DNA from: Kitasatospora aureofaciens
GTDB taxonomy: Bacteria; Actinomycetota; Actinomycetes; Streptomycetales; Streptomycetaceae
DNA: 64,000 nt
NCBI RefSeq assembly: GCF_001188955.3
Contig: NZ_JPRF03000017.1
Location: 62,001-126,000 of the forward strand
Reading direction: 5' to 3'
Shown here: positions 34,500 to 43,231 of the stretch, piece by piece
Position numbering within the stretch: position 1 is the first letter of the stretch
Layout: every line of letters starts with the position of its first letter
Made by a program: the position numbers and the translations under genes
Notes under the pieces: model-generated
Told to the model about the DNA's origin: nothing
What the model saw: the letters and a program-made list of their open reading frames with translations, nothing else
The model's database searches: none

Positions 34500-35473
34500 T
34501 GGCCGGTCAGCTGAGCATCGCCAAGGCGCTCAACGACGCGCTGCGCAAGTCGCTGGAGAAGGACCCGAAGACCGTCCTGATGGGCGAGGACATCGGCAAG
34601 CTCGGCGGCGTCTTCCGGATCACCGACGGCCTGCAGAAGGACTTCGGCGAGGACCGGGTGATCGACAGCCCGCTGGCCGAGTCCGGCATCATGGGCACCG
34701 CGATCGGCCTCGCGCTGCGCGGCTACCGCCCGGTGGTGGAGATCCAGTTCGACGGGTTCGTCTACCCCGCCTTCGACCAGATCGTCTCCCAGCTGGCCAA
34801 GATGCACGCCCGTGCGCTGGGCCACGTCAAGATGCCGGTGACCGTGCGCATCCCCTACGCGGGTGGTATCGGCGCGGTCGAGCACCACAGCGAGTCGCAC
34901 GAGGCGTACTTCGCCCACACCGCCGGTCTGCGGGTGGTCACGCCGTCCAACGCGCACGACGCGCACTGGATGCTGCGCCAGGCCATCGAGTCCGACGACC
35001 CGGTCATCTTCCTGGAGCCCAAGCGGCGTTACTGGGACAAGGGCGAGGTCGGCGCCACCGCCGACCTGGCGCTGCACGACGCCCGGATCGTCCGCCCCGG
35101 CACCGACGCGACGCTGATCGCGTACGGCCCGATGGTCAAGGTCTGCCTGGAAGCCGCCGCGGCCGCGGAGGAGGACGGCCGCCGGCTGGAGGTCGTCGAC
35201 CTGCGCTCGCTCTCCCCGGTGGACTTCACCACCCTGGAGGAGTCGGTCAAGCGCACCGGTCGGGCCGTCGTGGTGCACGAGGCGCCGGTCTTCCTGGGCA
35301 TGGGCGCCGAGTTGGCCGCCCGGCTCACGGAGCGGTGCTTCTACCACCTGGAGGCACCGGTCCTGCGGGTCGGCGGCTACTACGCCCCGTACCCGCCGTC
35401 CCGCGTCGAGGAGGCCTTCCTCCCCGACCTGGACCGCGTGCTCGACGCCGTCGACCGCGCGCTCGCGTACTGA
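34499..35473 (+). CDS. bkdB: 2-oxo acid dehydrogenase E1 component, beta subunit
   Basis: 324-residue partner of the alpha subunit. LIMGEDIGKLGGVFRITDGL-like start (VLMGEDIGKLGGVFRITDGL), ESGIMGTAIGLALRGYRPVV, EIQFDGFVYPAFDQIVSQLA and RIPYAGGIGAVEHHSESHEA carry the TPP-binding and heterotetramer contacts. The C-terminal transketolase domain runs through EVVDLRSLSPVDFTTLEESV and VHEAPVFLGMGAELAAR. Translationally coupled to the upstream gene, with E2 15 bases downstream. Confidence 0.94.
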   Translation: MAGQLSIAKALNDALRKSLEKDPKTVLMGEDIGKLGGVFRITDGLQKDFGEDRVIDSPLAESGIMGTAIGLALRGYRPVVEIQFDGFVYPAFDQIVSQLAKMHARALGHVKMPVTVRIPYAGGIGAVEHHSESHEAYFAHTAGLRVVTPSNAHDAHWMLRQAIESDDPVIFLEPKRRYWDKGEVGATADLALHDARIVRPGTDATLIAYGPMVKVCLEAAAAAEEDGRRLEVVDLRSLSPVDFTTLEESVKRTGRAVVVHEAPVFLGMGAELAARLTERCFYHLEAPVLRVGGYYAPYPPSRVEEAFLPDLDRVLDAVDRALAY

Positions 35474-35488
35474 TACCGGGGAGCGTAG

Positions 35489-36913
35489 ATGACCACCGAA
35501 GTTCGCTCGCTCCGCGAGTTCAAGATGCCCGACGTGGGCGAGGGCCTCACCGAGGCCGAGATCCTCAGCTGGTACGTCAAGCCCGGTGACACCGTCACCG
35601 ACGGGCAGGTCGTGTGCGAGGTGGAGACCGCCAAGGCGGCGGTGGAGCTGCCGATCCCGTTCAACGGGGTCGTCGAGCAGCTCTTCTTCCCCGAGGGCTC
35701 GACGGTCGACGTCGGCACCGTGATCATCTCGGTCGCGGTGGCCGGGGAGGCGGGGGCCGCGCCGGCCGCCGCACCCGCGCCGGCCGCGGCTGCCGCGCCG
35801 GCGCCGGCCGCCGAGGCCGAGCCGGAGCGCCGGGAGGTGCTGGTGGGCTACGGCCCGCGCACCGGCACCGCCCAGCGCCGGGCCCGGCGGACGACCACCA
35901 CCACGACGAAGGCGGCCGCCCCGCAGCCGGCCCAGGTCGCGCCCGCGGCCCCGGCCCCGGTCCCGACTGGACCGGTGGCCGAACCGCAGCTCGGCGAGCG
36001 GCCGTTGGCCAAGCCGCCGGTGCGCAAGCTGGCCAAGGACCTCGGCGTCGACCTGCGGGCCGTCACCCCGACCGGCCGGGACGGCGTGATCACCCGCGAG
36101 GACCTGCACGCCTATGCCGAGGCCCAGGCCGCTCCGGCGGCCCCGGCCGTCGAGCCGGTCGTGGTCGAGGCCGCCGAGGCCGTCGTGGCCCCGGTGCCGG
36201 TGTCCGGCGCGGGCGACGTCCGGGTGCCGATCAAGGGCGTCCGCAAGGCGACCGCGCAGGCGATGGTGGCCTCGGCCTTCACCGCCCCGCACGTCACCGA
36301 GTTCGTCCAGGTCGACGTGACCCGCACGATGAAGTTCGTCCGCAAGCTCAAGGAGAGCGGCGAGCTGGGCCGGGACGTCCGGGTCAGCCCGCTGCTGCTG
36401 GTCGCCAAGGCGCTGCTGGTGGCGATCAAGCGGCACCCGGAGATCAACGCCCAGTGGGACGAGGCGGCCCAGGAGATCGTGGTCAAGGGCCAGGTGAACC
36501 TCGGCATCGCCGCGGCCACCCCGCGCGGCCTGATCGTCCCGAACATCAAGGACGCCGGGTCCAAGACCCTCGCGGGCCTGGCCACTTCGCTCGGCGAGCT
36601 GGTCGAGACGGCACGTCAGGGCAAGACCTCGCCGGCCGACATGCAGGGCGGCACGGTCACCATCACCAACGTCGGCGTCTTCGGCGTCGACACCGGCACC
36701 CCGATCCTCAACCCGGGCGAGGCGGCCATCCTGGCCTTCGGCGCGGTCCGGGAGCTGCCGTGGGTGCACAAGGGCAAGGTGGTCCCGCGCCAGGTGACCA
36801 CGCTCGCGCTCTCCTTCGACCACCGGCTGGTGGACGGGGAGTTGGGCTCCAAGGTGCTGGCCGACATCGCCGGCCTGCTGGAGTTCCCGAAGCGCCTGAT
36901 CACCTGGGGCTGA
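35489..36913 (+). CDS. bkdC: Dihydrolipoamide acyltransferase (E2)
   Basis: 474-residue core enzyme of the complex. Residues 10-85 are one lipoyl domain with Lys49 in VETAKAAVELP. An Ala/Pro linker follows, then the E1/E3-binding domain (KPPVRKLAKDLGVDLRAV, about 172-205), a second linker, and the acyltransferase domain (about 245-474) with active-site His445 and Asp449 in SFDHRLVDG. The E3 (lipoamide dehydrogenase) gene is not in the window and must be supplied from elsewhere. Complete E1a-E1b-E2 operon ending in a strong hairpin. Confidence 0.94.
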   Translation: MTTEVRSLREFKMPDVGEGLTEAEILSWYVKPGDTVTDGQVVCEVETAKAAVELPIPFNGVVEQLFFPEGSTVDVGTVIISVAVAGEAGAAPAAAPAPAAAAAPAPAAEAEPERREVLVGYGPRTGTAQRRARRTTTTTTKAAAPQPAQVAPAAPAPVPTGPVAEPQLGERPLAKPPVRKLAKDLGVDLRAVTPTGRDGVITREDLHAYAEAQAAPAAPAVEPVVVEAAEAVVAPVPVSGAGDVRVPIKGVRKATAQAMVASAFTAPHVTEFVQVDVTRTMKFVRKLKESGELGRDVRVSPLLLVAKALLVAIKRHPEINAQWDEAAQEIVVKGQVNLGIAAATPRGLIVPNIKDAGSKTLAGLATSLGELVETARQGKTSPADMQGGTVTITNVGVFGVDTGTPILNPGEAAILAFGAVRELPWVHKGKVVPRQVTTLALSFDHRLVDGELGSKVLADIAGLLEFPKRLITWG

Positions 36914-36930
36914 CGCCTCCGGAGACATGA

Positions 36931-36978
36931 CGAAGGGGCCCTCGCTCCGCACCGCCGTGCGGAGCGAGGGCCCCTTCG
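36931..36978. terminator. Strong hairpin after the dehydrogenase operon
   Basis: Perfect 22-base arms (36931-36952, starting CGAAGGGGCCCTCGCTCC, and 36957-36978) with a CGCC loop, between convergent stops. It should terminate both the E2 and the sortase-substrate transcripts. Confidence 0.9.
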
Positions 36979-36995
36979 CCGTACCAGACCGTCGA

Positions 36996-37919
36996 CTACC
37001 GCTGGCGGCGGAGGCGGCGGAGGCGGCGGACGACGAGCAGGACGCCGGCGCCGAGCGCGAGCAGCGCGGCGGCCGAGGTGGCGAGGAAGGTGTCGGTGCC
37101 GGAGGAGCCGGTGTGGGCCAGCTCGGCGGTGCCGGCCGGTGCGGTGGCCGCCGGCGCGGAAGGAGTGGCCTGCGGAGCCGGGGACCCGGCGGAGGGCTGC
37201 TCGGTCTTCTCGGCGGCCTGCTTGGCGGCGGTCTGCTCGGCGGGTGCGGGCTTGGCGGGTGCGGGCTTGGCGGCCGGGGTCGGCTTCCCGGTGGTCGGCG
37301 CGGTCCTGGGGTGGGTGACCTTCACGGTGCGGTTGCCCCAGTACTCCAGCGTGGCCTTGTCGGTGACGGCGTCCGTCACCAGCGTCAGCGTGCTCAGGTC
37401 CTTCGGCGAGGCGGGGGAGAGCGAGACCCGGAACACGAAGTCGGCGGCCCGGCCGTTGGCCAGCGGCTGCGCCAGCGAGTCGGTGTCGGCGTCGATCCCG
37501 ATGCAGCCCGCGTTGAGCTCGAGCGGCTTCCAGCTGCCGTTCTGCTCGACCTCGACCCGTACGTCCCTGGTACGCAGGGAGGTGCCCGACAGGCTGAAGC
37601 TCGGCGCGGCCTTGGCGACGTCGGCTCCGGTGAAGTTGGTCATCCCCACTCCGAACTCGGTCCAGCTGCCGTCGGCGGCAAGGCTGTTGGACAGGGGGTC
37701 GCGGAAGTCCGAGTTCGGGACGGTCGGCTTGCGGACGGAGGGGTCGAACACCGGAGAGGTGCCGAACCGGGCGTCGCCGCAGGCCCAGGCGGTGTCGCTC
37801 ATCGCGAGGACCTGGACGCCGCCCGCGAGGACGGCGGTGGCGGCGAGGACGGCGATGCGGCGGCGGCCGGAGAAGGCGCGGTCGTTCTTCGCAAAACGGT
37901 TGATAACGGACGTACGCAT
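36996..37919 (-). CDS. Sortase-anchored surface protein with LAHTG motif
   Basis: 307-residue predicted cell-wall protein. The N terminus is a signal peptide (RRRIAVLAATAVLAGGVQVLA, cleavage near AWA). The folded part (about 45-200) has two Cys and no named domain that I recognise; then comes an Ala/Lys/Pro-rich wall-spanning stretch, LAHTG (267-271), a hydrophobic segment and RRLRRLRRQR. LAxTG is the motif used by class E sortases of high-GC actinobacteria. ATG at 37919 with GGGGAG seven bases upstream. Monocistronic; no sortase gene is adjacent. Confidence 0.87.
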   Translation of the reverse strand: MRTSVINRFAKNDRAFSGRRRIAVLAATAVLAGGVQVLAMSDTAWACGDARFGTSPVFDPSVRKPTVPNSDFRDPLSNSLAADGSWTEFGVGMTNFTGADVAKAAPSFSLSGTSLRTRDVRVEVEQNGSWKPLELNAGCIGIDADTDSLAQPLANGRAADFVFRVSLSPASPKDLSTLTLVTDAVTDKATLEYWGNRTVKVTHPRTAPTTGKPTPAAKPAPAKPAPAEQTAAKQAAEKTEQPSAGSPAPQATPSAPAATAPAGTAELAHTGSSGTDTFLATSAAALLALGAGVLLVVRRLRRLRRQR

Positions 37920-38112
37920 GACGTGACTCCCCAAGGTCATGGGCCTGACGGTGTGTTGGGTGAAGACGACCGGCTCCGCTCCTGGTGAGCGGAAGCGCCC
38001 CCCGGCTCCGCCGGTCTCGCTCTCCGTGCCTTCACCCTGATAGACGTCCATCACCGTCGGGGGTTGCAGGTGGATCGAAAAGTTTTTCCGGGAGTCTTCG
38101 GCCGGGCTTCGG

Positions 38113-38118
38113 GATACT
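38113..38118 (+). promoter_or_regulatory. Putative -10 element of a leaderless transcript (BenE gene)
   Basis: GATACT followed by six bases and ATG 38125, with no ribosome site; same layout as at mobA. Confidence 0.35.
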
Positions 38119-38124
38119 GCCGGA

Positions 38125-39357
38125 ATGACGGATGAGCTGACGATTCGACCGGAACAGACGGCGGCCGGGGACGGCGAACGCCGGTCGCTGCGGCGGGACG
38201 CGTCGGCGCCGGCGCTGCTGGCGGGGCTGGTCTGCGTCGCGGTGTCGTTCTCCGGGCCGCTGGTGGTGGTCCTCGCGGCGGCCGCCGCCGGGCGGCTGGA
38301 CCCGGCGCACACCGCGTCCTGGATCTGGGCGGTGGCGATCGGCAGCGGGGTGAGCGGATTCGCGCTCAGCTGGTGGACCCGGACGCCGGTGGTCACCGCC
38401 TGGTCCACTCCGGGGGCGGCGCTGCTGGTGACCAGCCTGGGCGGCTACCCGTACCGGGAGGCGGTCGGGGCGTTCCTGGTGAGCGCGGCGGTGGTGACGC
38501 TGTTCGGGGTGACCGGCTGGTTCGGCCGGCTGATCGCCGCCGTGCCGGTGGGGATCGTGAACGCGATGCTGGCGGGCATCCTGTTCTCCTTCGGTGCCGG
38601 GATCTTCGGCGCGGTGCACAGCGCGCCGGTGCTGGTGGTGGGCAGCTTCGCCGCCTTCCTGCTGGCCAAGCGGCTCGCGCCGCGGTACGCCGTACCGGTC
38701 GCGCTGCTGGTCGGCGGGGTGCTGGCGGCGCTCACCGTCGGACTGCCGCTGCACCTGGGGACGGGCGGGCCGACCGTGCCGGTGCTGACGGTGCCGGCCT
38801 TCTCCTGGTCCGCCGTGGTGGGGCTGGCGCTGCCGCTCACCATCGTCGTGCTCGCCTCGCAGAACGCGCCGGGCCTCGGGGTGATGCGGGCCTTCGGCTA
38901 CCGGGCGGACGACCGGCTGCTGATCGGCACCACCGGTCTGGTGTCGCTGCTGGTGGCGCCGTTCGGCTCGCCGGGGGTGAACCTGGCGGCGATCACCGCG
39001 GCGATCTGCTCGGGCCCGGAGGCGCACCCGGACCCGCGCCGCCGGTACGTCGCGGGGATGTCCTCGGGCGCGGGGTACGTGCTGGTGGGCAGCTTCGGCG
39101 GGGTGCTGGTCAGCCTGTTCACGGGGCTGCCGAAGGAACTGATCGCGGTGATCGCCGGGGTCGCCCTGCTGGCCTCGCTGCAGGGCAGCCTGGCGGCGGC
39201 GGTCGCCGAGGAGCGCGGGCGGGACGCGGCGGTGGTCACCTTCCTGGCCAGCGCATCGGGGATGAGCCTGTTCGGCATCGGCTCGGCCTTCTGGGGGCTG
39301 CTCTTCGGGCTGGGCACCCACCTCCTGCTGGACCTGGGGAAGCGCGCCCCGCACTGA
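38125..39357 (+). CDS. BenE-family benzoate/H+ symporter-like transporter
   Basis: 410-residue membrane protein with about 12 hydrophobic helices (from residue 28). LVCVAVSFSGPLVVVLAAAA, WSTPGAALLVTSLGG, GWFGRLIAAVPVGIVNAMLA, LASQNAPGLGVMRAFGY and GSPGVNLAAITAAICSGPEA are hallmarks of the BenE family of secondary transporters. Studied members are linked to benzoate uptake; many genomes carry BenE without benzoate catabolic genes, and none are seen here, so the substrate is open. ATG at 38125, apparently leaderless. Confidence 0.9.
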   Translation: MTDELTIRPEQTAAGDGERRSLRRDASAPALLAGLVCVAVSFSGPLVVVLAAAAAGRLDPAHTASWIWAVAIGSGVSGFALSWWTRTPVVTAWSTPGAALLVTSLGGYPYREAVGAFLVSAAVVTLFGVTGWFGRLIAAVPVGIVNAMLAGILFSFGAGIFGAVHSAPVLVVGSFAAFLLAKRLAPRYAVPVALLVGGVLAALTVGLPLHLGTGGPTVPVLTVPAFSWSAVVGLALPLTIVVLASQNAPGLGVMRAFGYRADDRLLIGTTGLVSLLVAPFGSPGVNLAAITAAICSGPEAHPDPRRRYVAGMSSGAGYVLVGSFGGVLVSLFTGLPKELIAVIAGVALLASLQGSLAAAVAEERGRDAAVVTFLASASGMSLFGIGSAFWGLLFGLGTHLLLDLGKRAPH

Positions 39358-39514
39358 TCGGCGGAATTGGTTGGTATGGCCGGGACAATGCGGATCGTTC
39401 GGCCAGGTCGGTGACTTTTTCGTCCGCCGGTGGGGGCGACACGCCGCTCCGGGTACGTCTCCGCTCCACCACCCGGGCGACACCGGGTGACCGGAACCCC
39501 GAGGACGCACCCGT

Positions 39515-40747
39515 ATGCCTGCTGGCAACCCTGGCCGTCTCGTCCGGAGTCTGGCCGCCCTCGTACTGGTGTCCACCGCCGTGCTCCCGGCCGCTTTGGA
39601 ACTGGCCGGCCCGTCGCCGTTCGTCGTGATCGGACCGGGTGCCGTCCTCGACCGGGCCGTGCCCCCGCACACCGCGATCCGCGCCGACCAACGGATACCC
39701 GCGGCCGCCCCGACCTTCGACATACGCCGGACCGGGGACCCGTCCAACCGGATCACCCTGGTCCTCCTCGGCGACGGCTACACGGCGGACGAACAGGAGC
39801 TGTTCCGGCAGCAGGTCGACAAGACCTGGCACGCCCTGATGGACATCGAGCCGTTCCGCACCTACCAGGGGTTCTTCAACATACGGAGGGTCGAGGTGGT
39901 CTCCCCGGTCTCCGGGATAGCGGAGACCGAGAGCCACGGCCGGAACCCCGCCACCCCTCTGGGCATGCACTTCTGGTGCGAGGGGACCGCCCGGCTGCTC
40001 TGCGCCGACGAGAGCGCCACCGCCCGCTACGCCGGCGACGGCGCCGGGCCGCAGTACCTGATCGCGCTGGCCAACTCGACGGAGTACGGCGGTGCCGGGG
40101 GCACCGGGGTGACCACCCTGGCCGGAGGCAGCCCGGACGCCGGGCGGATCATCCAGCACGAGATCGGGCACACCGTGGGGGACCTCGGCGACGAGTACGA
40201 CAGCGCCCCCGACGACGCCGACTACCCGAACCTCTCCACCCTCAACGCCGACGACATGAAGAAGAAGCAGACCAAGTGGTGGCGCTGGCTGGGCGCGGTG
40301 TCCCCGGACGGCGCCGGCACCGTCGGGGCGTACCGCAGCGCCAACGGCCTCTACCGGCCCACCCCCGACTCGGTGATGCGCACGCTGGGCAGTGCGTACA
40401 ACCTGCCCTCCCGCGAGGCGATCATCGAGGAGCTGTACCGCAGGGTCCGGCCGACCGACGCCCCCTCTCCGCCGCCCGGCGAGGTCACCGGGCGGCCCCG
40501 GCTGGACGCCCGGCCGCTGCCGCTGACCGGCCCCCGGCAGCTGAAGGTGGAGTGGAAGGTGGACGGGGTCCCGGTGAGCCCGCCGGTCGCGGACGGCGGG
40601 GTGCTGGACACCGCGCAGCTGAACCTGGTCCCGGGCCGTACCGCGACCGTCACCGCGACCGTCCGGGACACCACGGACTGGGTCCGGGACGAGGCCTTCC
40701 GGGACCGCTACATGACCCGGTCGGTGTCCTGGACGGTCACCGGCTGA
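39515..40747 (+). CDS. Secreted M64-family metallopeptidase (IgA peptidase M64 domain)
   Basis: 410-residue exported zinc peptidase. Signal peptide: basic GRLVRSLAAL then LVLVSTAVLPAAL. The M64 domain starts with RITLVLLGDGYTADEQELF and has the zinc motif HEIGHTVGDLGDEY with His215, Glu216, His219 and Asp226. The C-terminal part (about 330-410) is a beta-rich domain of the kind seen in such peptidases. Well-known members cleave immunoglobulin A, but soil homologues must have other substrates. ATG at 39515 with GAGGA nine bases upstream. Confidence 0.9.
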   Translation: MPAGNPGRLVRSLAALVLVSTAVLPAALELAGPSPFVVIGPGAVLDRAVPPHTAIRADQRIPAAAPTFDIRRTGDPSNRITLVLLGDGYTADEQELFRQQVDKTWHALMDIEPFRTYQGFFNIRRVEVVSPVSGIAETESHGRNPATPLGMHFWCEGTARLLCADESATARYAGDGAGPQYLIALANSTEYGGAGGTGVTTLAGGSPDAGRIIQHEIGHTVGDLGDEYDSAPDDADYPNLSTLNADDMKKKQTKWWRWLGAVSPDGAGTVGAYRSANGLYRPTPDSVMRTLGSAYNLPSREAIIEELYRRVRPTDAPSPPPGEVTGRPRLDARPLPLTGPRQLKVEWKVDGVPVSPPVADGGVLDTAQLNLVPGRTATVTATVRDTTDWVRDEAFRDRYMTRSVSWTVTG

Positions 40748-40807
40748 GCAGGCCCCCCTCACCCCAGGCTGGGCCTCCCATCATGGGATGACTAACCTGG
40801 ACGAACT

Positions 40808-42160
40808 ATGACCGTGGAGCCCGCCCGCTCAGCCGCAGCCCCGTCCCCGTCCTCCTCCGAACCCGCTCCCCGGGCCGCCGCCGCGACCCCGGCCGTAACC
40901 GTTGTCCAGGCTGCTCCGCCCGGCGGCCGTGCGGCCTGGGTGGCCTGGTCCATCGGCGTCAGCGTCTACGTCCTGGCCGTCGTCCACCGCACCAGCCTCG
41001 GGGTGGCCGGACTGGACGCCGCCGAGCGCTTCGGCATCGGCGCCTCCGCGCTGTCCACCTTCTCGATCCTCCAGGTGCTGGTCTACGCGGCCATGCAGGT
41101 CCCGGTCGGCCTGCTGGTCGACCGGTTCGGACCGCGCCGGGTCCTGCTGCTCGGCGTACTGCTGCTCAGCACCGGGCAGCTGGCCTTCGCCTTCAGCTCC
41201 TCCTTCGCCCCGGCCCTGGCCTCCCGGGCGGTGCTCGGCTGCGGCGACGCGATGACCTTCATCAGCGTGCTGCGGATAGCCGCCCGGTGGTTCCCGGCGG
41301 CGAAGAACCCCTTCGTCGCCCAGCTGACCGGCCTGGCCGGGATGGGCGGCAACCTGGTCAGCACCGTGGTGCTCGCCCAGGCGCTGCACAGCGAGGGCTG
41401 GACGCCCACCTTCACCGCTGTCGCGCTGCTCGGCGTCGCGGTTTTCGCGCTGGTCGCGCTGTTCCTCAGGGAGGCGCCGGCGGCCGTACGGCCCGTCGAC
41501 CCGCCGACCGCCGCCGCCCGCCCGAAGGTCCGGCGGCAGGTCCTGGACTGCTGGCGGGAGCCGGGCACCCGGCTGGGCCTGTGGGTCCACTTCACCACCC
41601 AGTTCCCCGGCAACGCCTTCGGCCTGCTCTGGGGCATGCCCTACCTGGTCGAGGCCCAGGGCATGTCCCGGGGCGAGGCGGGCGGGCTGCTGACCCTGCT
41701 GGTGCTCTCCAACATGAGCTTCGGCTTCCTCTTCGGCCGACTGCTCTCCCGCACGGCGCGGGCCCGGATGCCCATCGTGCTCACCGTCATCACCACCACC
41801 GGCCTCGGCTGGGCCCTGGTCCTGGCCTGGCCCGGCGGCCACCCCCCGATGTGGCTGCTGGTTGGCATCATCCTGGTCATGGGCAGCAACGGCCCGGCCT
41901 CACTCGTCGGCCTGGACTACGCCCGCACCCGCAACCCGGCCGAACGGCTCGGCACCGCCTCCGGGATCGTCAACATGGGCGGCTTCATCGGCACGATGAT
42001 CACCCTCTTCGGCATCGGGGTGCTGCTGGACGCGGTCTCCCCGGCCGGCGCCGAGGCGTACTCGGCCACCGCCTTCCGCTGGGCGTTCTGCTGGCAGTAC
42101 GTGCCGCTGGCGGTGGGGACGCTGATGATCCTCCGCCTGCGGCGGAAGGTCGATGCGTAG
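40808..42160 (+). CDS. Major facilitator superfamily transporter
   Basis: 450-residue, 12-helix transporter with an Ala/Pro/Ser-rich cytoplasmic head of about 42 residues. The MFS motif A region LLVDRFGPRRVLLLGV follows helix 2; VHRTSLGVAGLDAAERFGI opens the first bundle; a central loop (about 225-250, PPTAAARPKVRRQVLD) joins two bundles; and WGMPYLVEAQGMSRGEAGGL begins the second. Substrate not deducible. ATG at 40808; TAACCT lies 9-10 bases upstream. It is followed by a hairpin and faces the convergent Bro-N gene. Confidence 0.88.
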   Translation: MTVEPARSAAAPSPSSSEPAPRAAAATPAVTVVQAAPPGGRAAWVAWSIGVSVYVLAVVHRTSLGVAGLDAAERFGIGASALSTFSILQVLVYAAMQVPVGLLVDRFGPRRVLLLGVLLLSTGQLAFAFSSSFAPALASRAVLGCGDAMTFISVLRIAARWFPAAKNPFVAQLTGLAGMGGNLVSTVVLAQALHSEGWTPTFTAVALLGVAVFALVALFLREAPAAVRPVDPPTAAARPKVRRQVLDCWREPGTRLGLWVHFTTQFPGNAFGLLWGMPYLVEAQGMSRGEAGGLLTLLVLSNMSFGFLFGRLLSRTARARMPIVLTVITTTGLGWALVLAWPGGHPPMWLLVGIILVMGSNGPASLVGLDYARTRNPAERLGTASGIVNMGGFIGTMITLFGIGVLLDAVSPAGAEAYSATAFRWAFCWQYVPLAVGTLMILRLRRKVDA

Positions 42161-42161
42161 C

Positions 42162-42179
42162 GTTTCTGACCTGGGGAAA
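42162..42179. repeat. 18-base direct repeat, downstream copy
   Basis: GTTTCTGACCTGGGGAAA, immediately after the MFS stop. The same string with one change occurs at 42817-42834 inside the Bro-N gene, 655 bases away in the same orientation. Confidence 0.6.
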
Positions 42180-42182
42180 TTC

Positions 42183-42213
42183 GGCCAACTATCACTGAAA
42201 GTGATAGTTGGCC
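42183..42213. terminator. Hairpin between MFS and Bro-N genes
   Basis: GGCCAACTATCACT (42183-42196) pairs perfectly with 42200-42213 around GAA. Unusually A/T-rich for this genome. It lies between convergent stops, so a bidirectional terminator is likely. Confidence 0.75.
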
Positions 42214-42217
42214 GCTG

Positions 42218-43072
42218 TTACGACCCGATGCCGCGGAGGACTTCGGTGATCTCCGGTGGGCGACCGTAGATCCGGGCCCGGTCAATGAGGCACAGGACCA
42301 TGCCCTCCGGTGGCATCGTCGGCGAGGGAGCCGAGTGGGCCACTGGCTGCGATCGTTCGATCGCTGCCTCTCGGAGGCGGAGCAGGTCCAGCAGCTTCAG
42401 CTTCCGGCACCCCGGGACGACCCGGCTGCCCCGGATCCCGACCCGCTCCCCGCCCGGGCAGGCGAAGTACGCGCCGAACGGTGGTCCGCTGTCCTCCTCC
42501 CGGCCCGGCAGGTGGAGGACCATCTCCCCGTGCCGGCAGTGGACCGTCCCGTCCGAGTGGACGGTCAGGCCGGGCCAGTCCTCGTGGTCGATCTCCGCGA
42601 CGATCCGCACCTGCTGGCCGATCGCCTGGGCCAGGGTCTCCGCCATCCGCCGCTGCTGGGTCGGGACGTCGGTGTCCCCACGGCGGACGGAGGGGAGGAG
42701 GTCGCGGGTGACCCAGTCCCTGAAGGGCTTGGAGGATTTCTTGTTGGACCGCATCAACAGGGAGTAGAGGCCTGCTTCGCTGACCAGGGCCAGGAATGGA
42801 TTTCCTCGGCTGTACAGTTTCTGACCTGCGGAAACGTCGTATGCCTGACTTTTGGGCAGGCATACGAGGCGCATATCCACAGTCCGCGTGTCGCTGGGAT
42901 CGAGGTTCCTCGTCGCGCGGCTCGCGCTGCCTCGGTCCAGCACCGTGCACACGTCCGCCGTGACGAACCACGGCTCCCCGTCGATCATCACGACGCGGAT
43001 CGGCTGCCCCGTGACCGGGAAGCTCGACCGCACCAGCACCATCTCTTCCTGCTGCCCCTGTTCGTCGTCCAT
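42218..43072 (-). CDS. Bro-N domain protein (phage antirepressor-like)
   Basis: 284 residues. The N-terminal half (about 11-135) is a Bro-N domain: RVVMIDGEPWFVTADVCTVL, RNLDPSDTRTV, SEAGLYSLLMRSNKKSSKPF and RDWVTRDLLPSVRRG, as in phage antirepressors. The C-terminal half (about 150-284) is not KilAC or Phage_pRha; it contains DWPGLTVHSDGTVHCRHGEM and an ACPGGERVGIRGSRVVPG stretch that I do not recognise. ATG at 43072 with AAGGAGGAG upstream. No integrase, repressor or structural phage gene is near, so it is a solitary cargo gene or a domesticated regulator. Confidence 0.85.
   Translation of the reverse strand: MDDEQGQQEEMVLVRSSFPVTGQPIRVVMIDGEPWFVTADVCTVLDRGSASRATRNLDPSDTRTVDMRLVCLPKSQAYDVSAGQKLYSRGNPFLALVSEAGLYSLLMRSNKKSSKPFRDWVTRDLLPSVRRGDTDVPTQQRRMAETLAQAIGQQVRIVAEIDHEDWPGLTVHSDGTVHCRHGEMVLHLPGREEDSGPPFGAYFACPGGERVGIRGSRVVPGCRKLKLLDLLRLREAAIERSQPVAHSAPSPTMPPEGMVLCLIDRARIYGRPPEITEVLRGIGS
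42817..42834. repeat. 18-base direct repeat, copy inside the Bro-N gene
   Basis: GTTTCTGACCTGCGGAAA, one mismatch from 42162-42179. TTTC/GAAA ends make it weakly palindromic. Confidence 0.6.
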
Positions 43073-43231
43073 CAGGACGCTCCTCCTTCTACCGGGTGAC
43101 AGCATGACTGCCCGGAGAAACGAGGCCGAACAGGTGAGGTTGCTGGTGCGGCGTTGACGCATGGATGCACGAGTGGTGCCGACCCGGCGCACGTTCGTGC
43201 GTGTACGCCGGGTGGTGCGCGCCGACGAACC

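Noticed and set aside
33345-36913. Firm assignment as pyruvate dehydrogenase
   Set aside because: E1 alpha/beta plus E2 architecture also fits branched-chain or acetoin dehydrogenase; sequence reading alone does not decide.
42218-43072. Prophage or integrated element
   Set aside because: Only one phage-type gene (Bro-N) is present; no integrase, terminase, structural or replication genes and no att repeats at tRNA genes.
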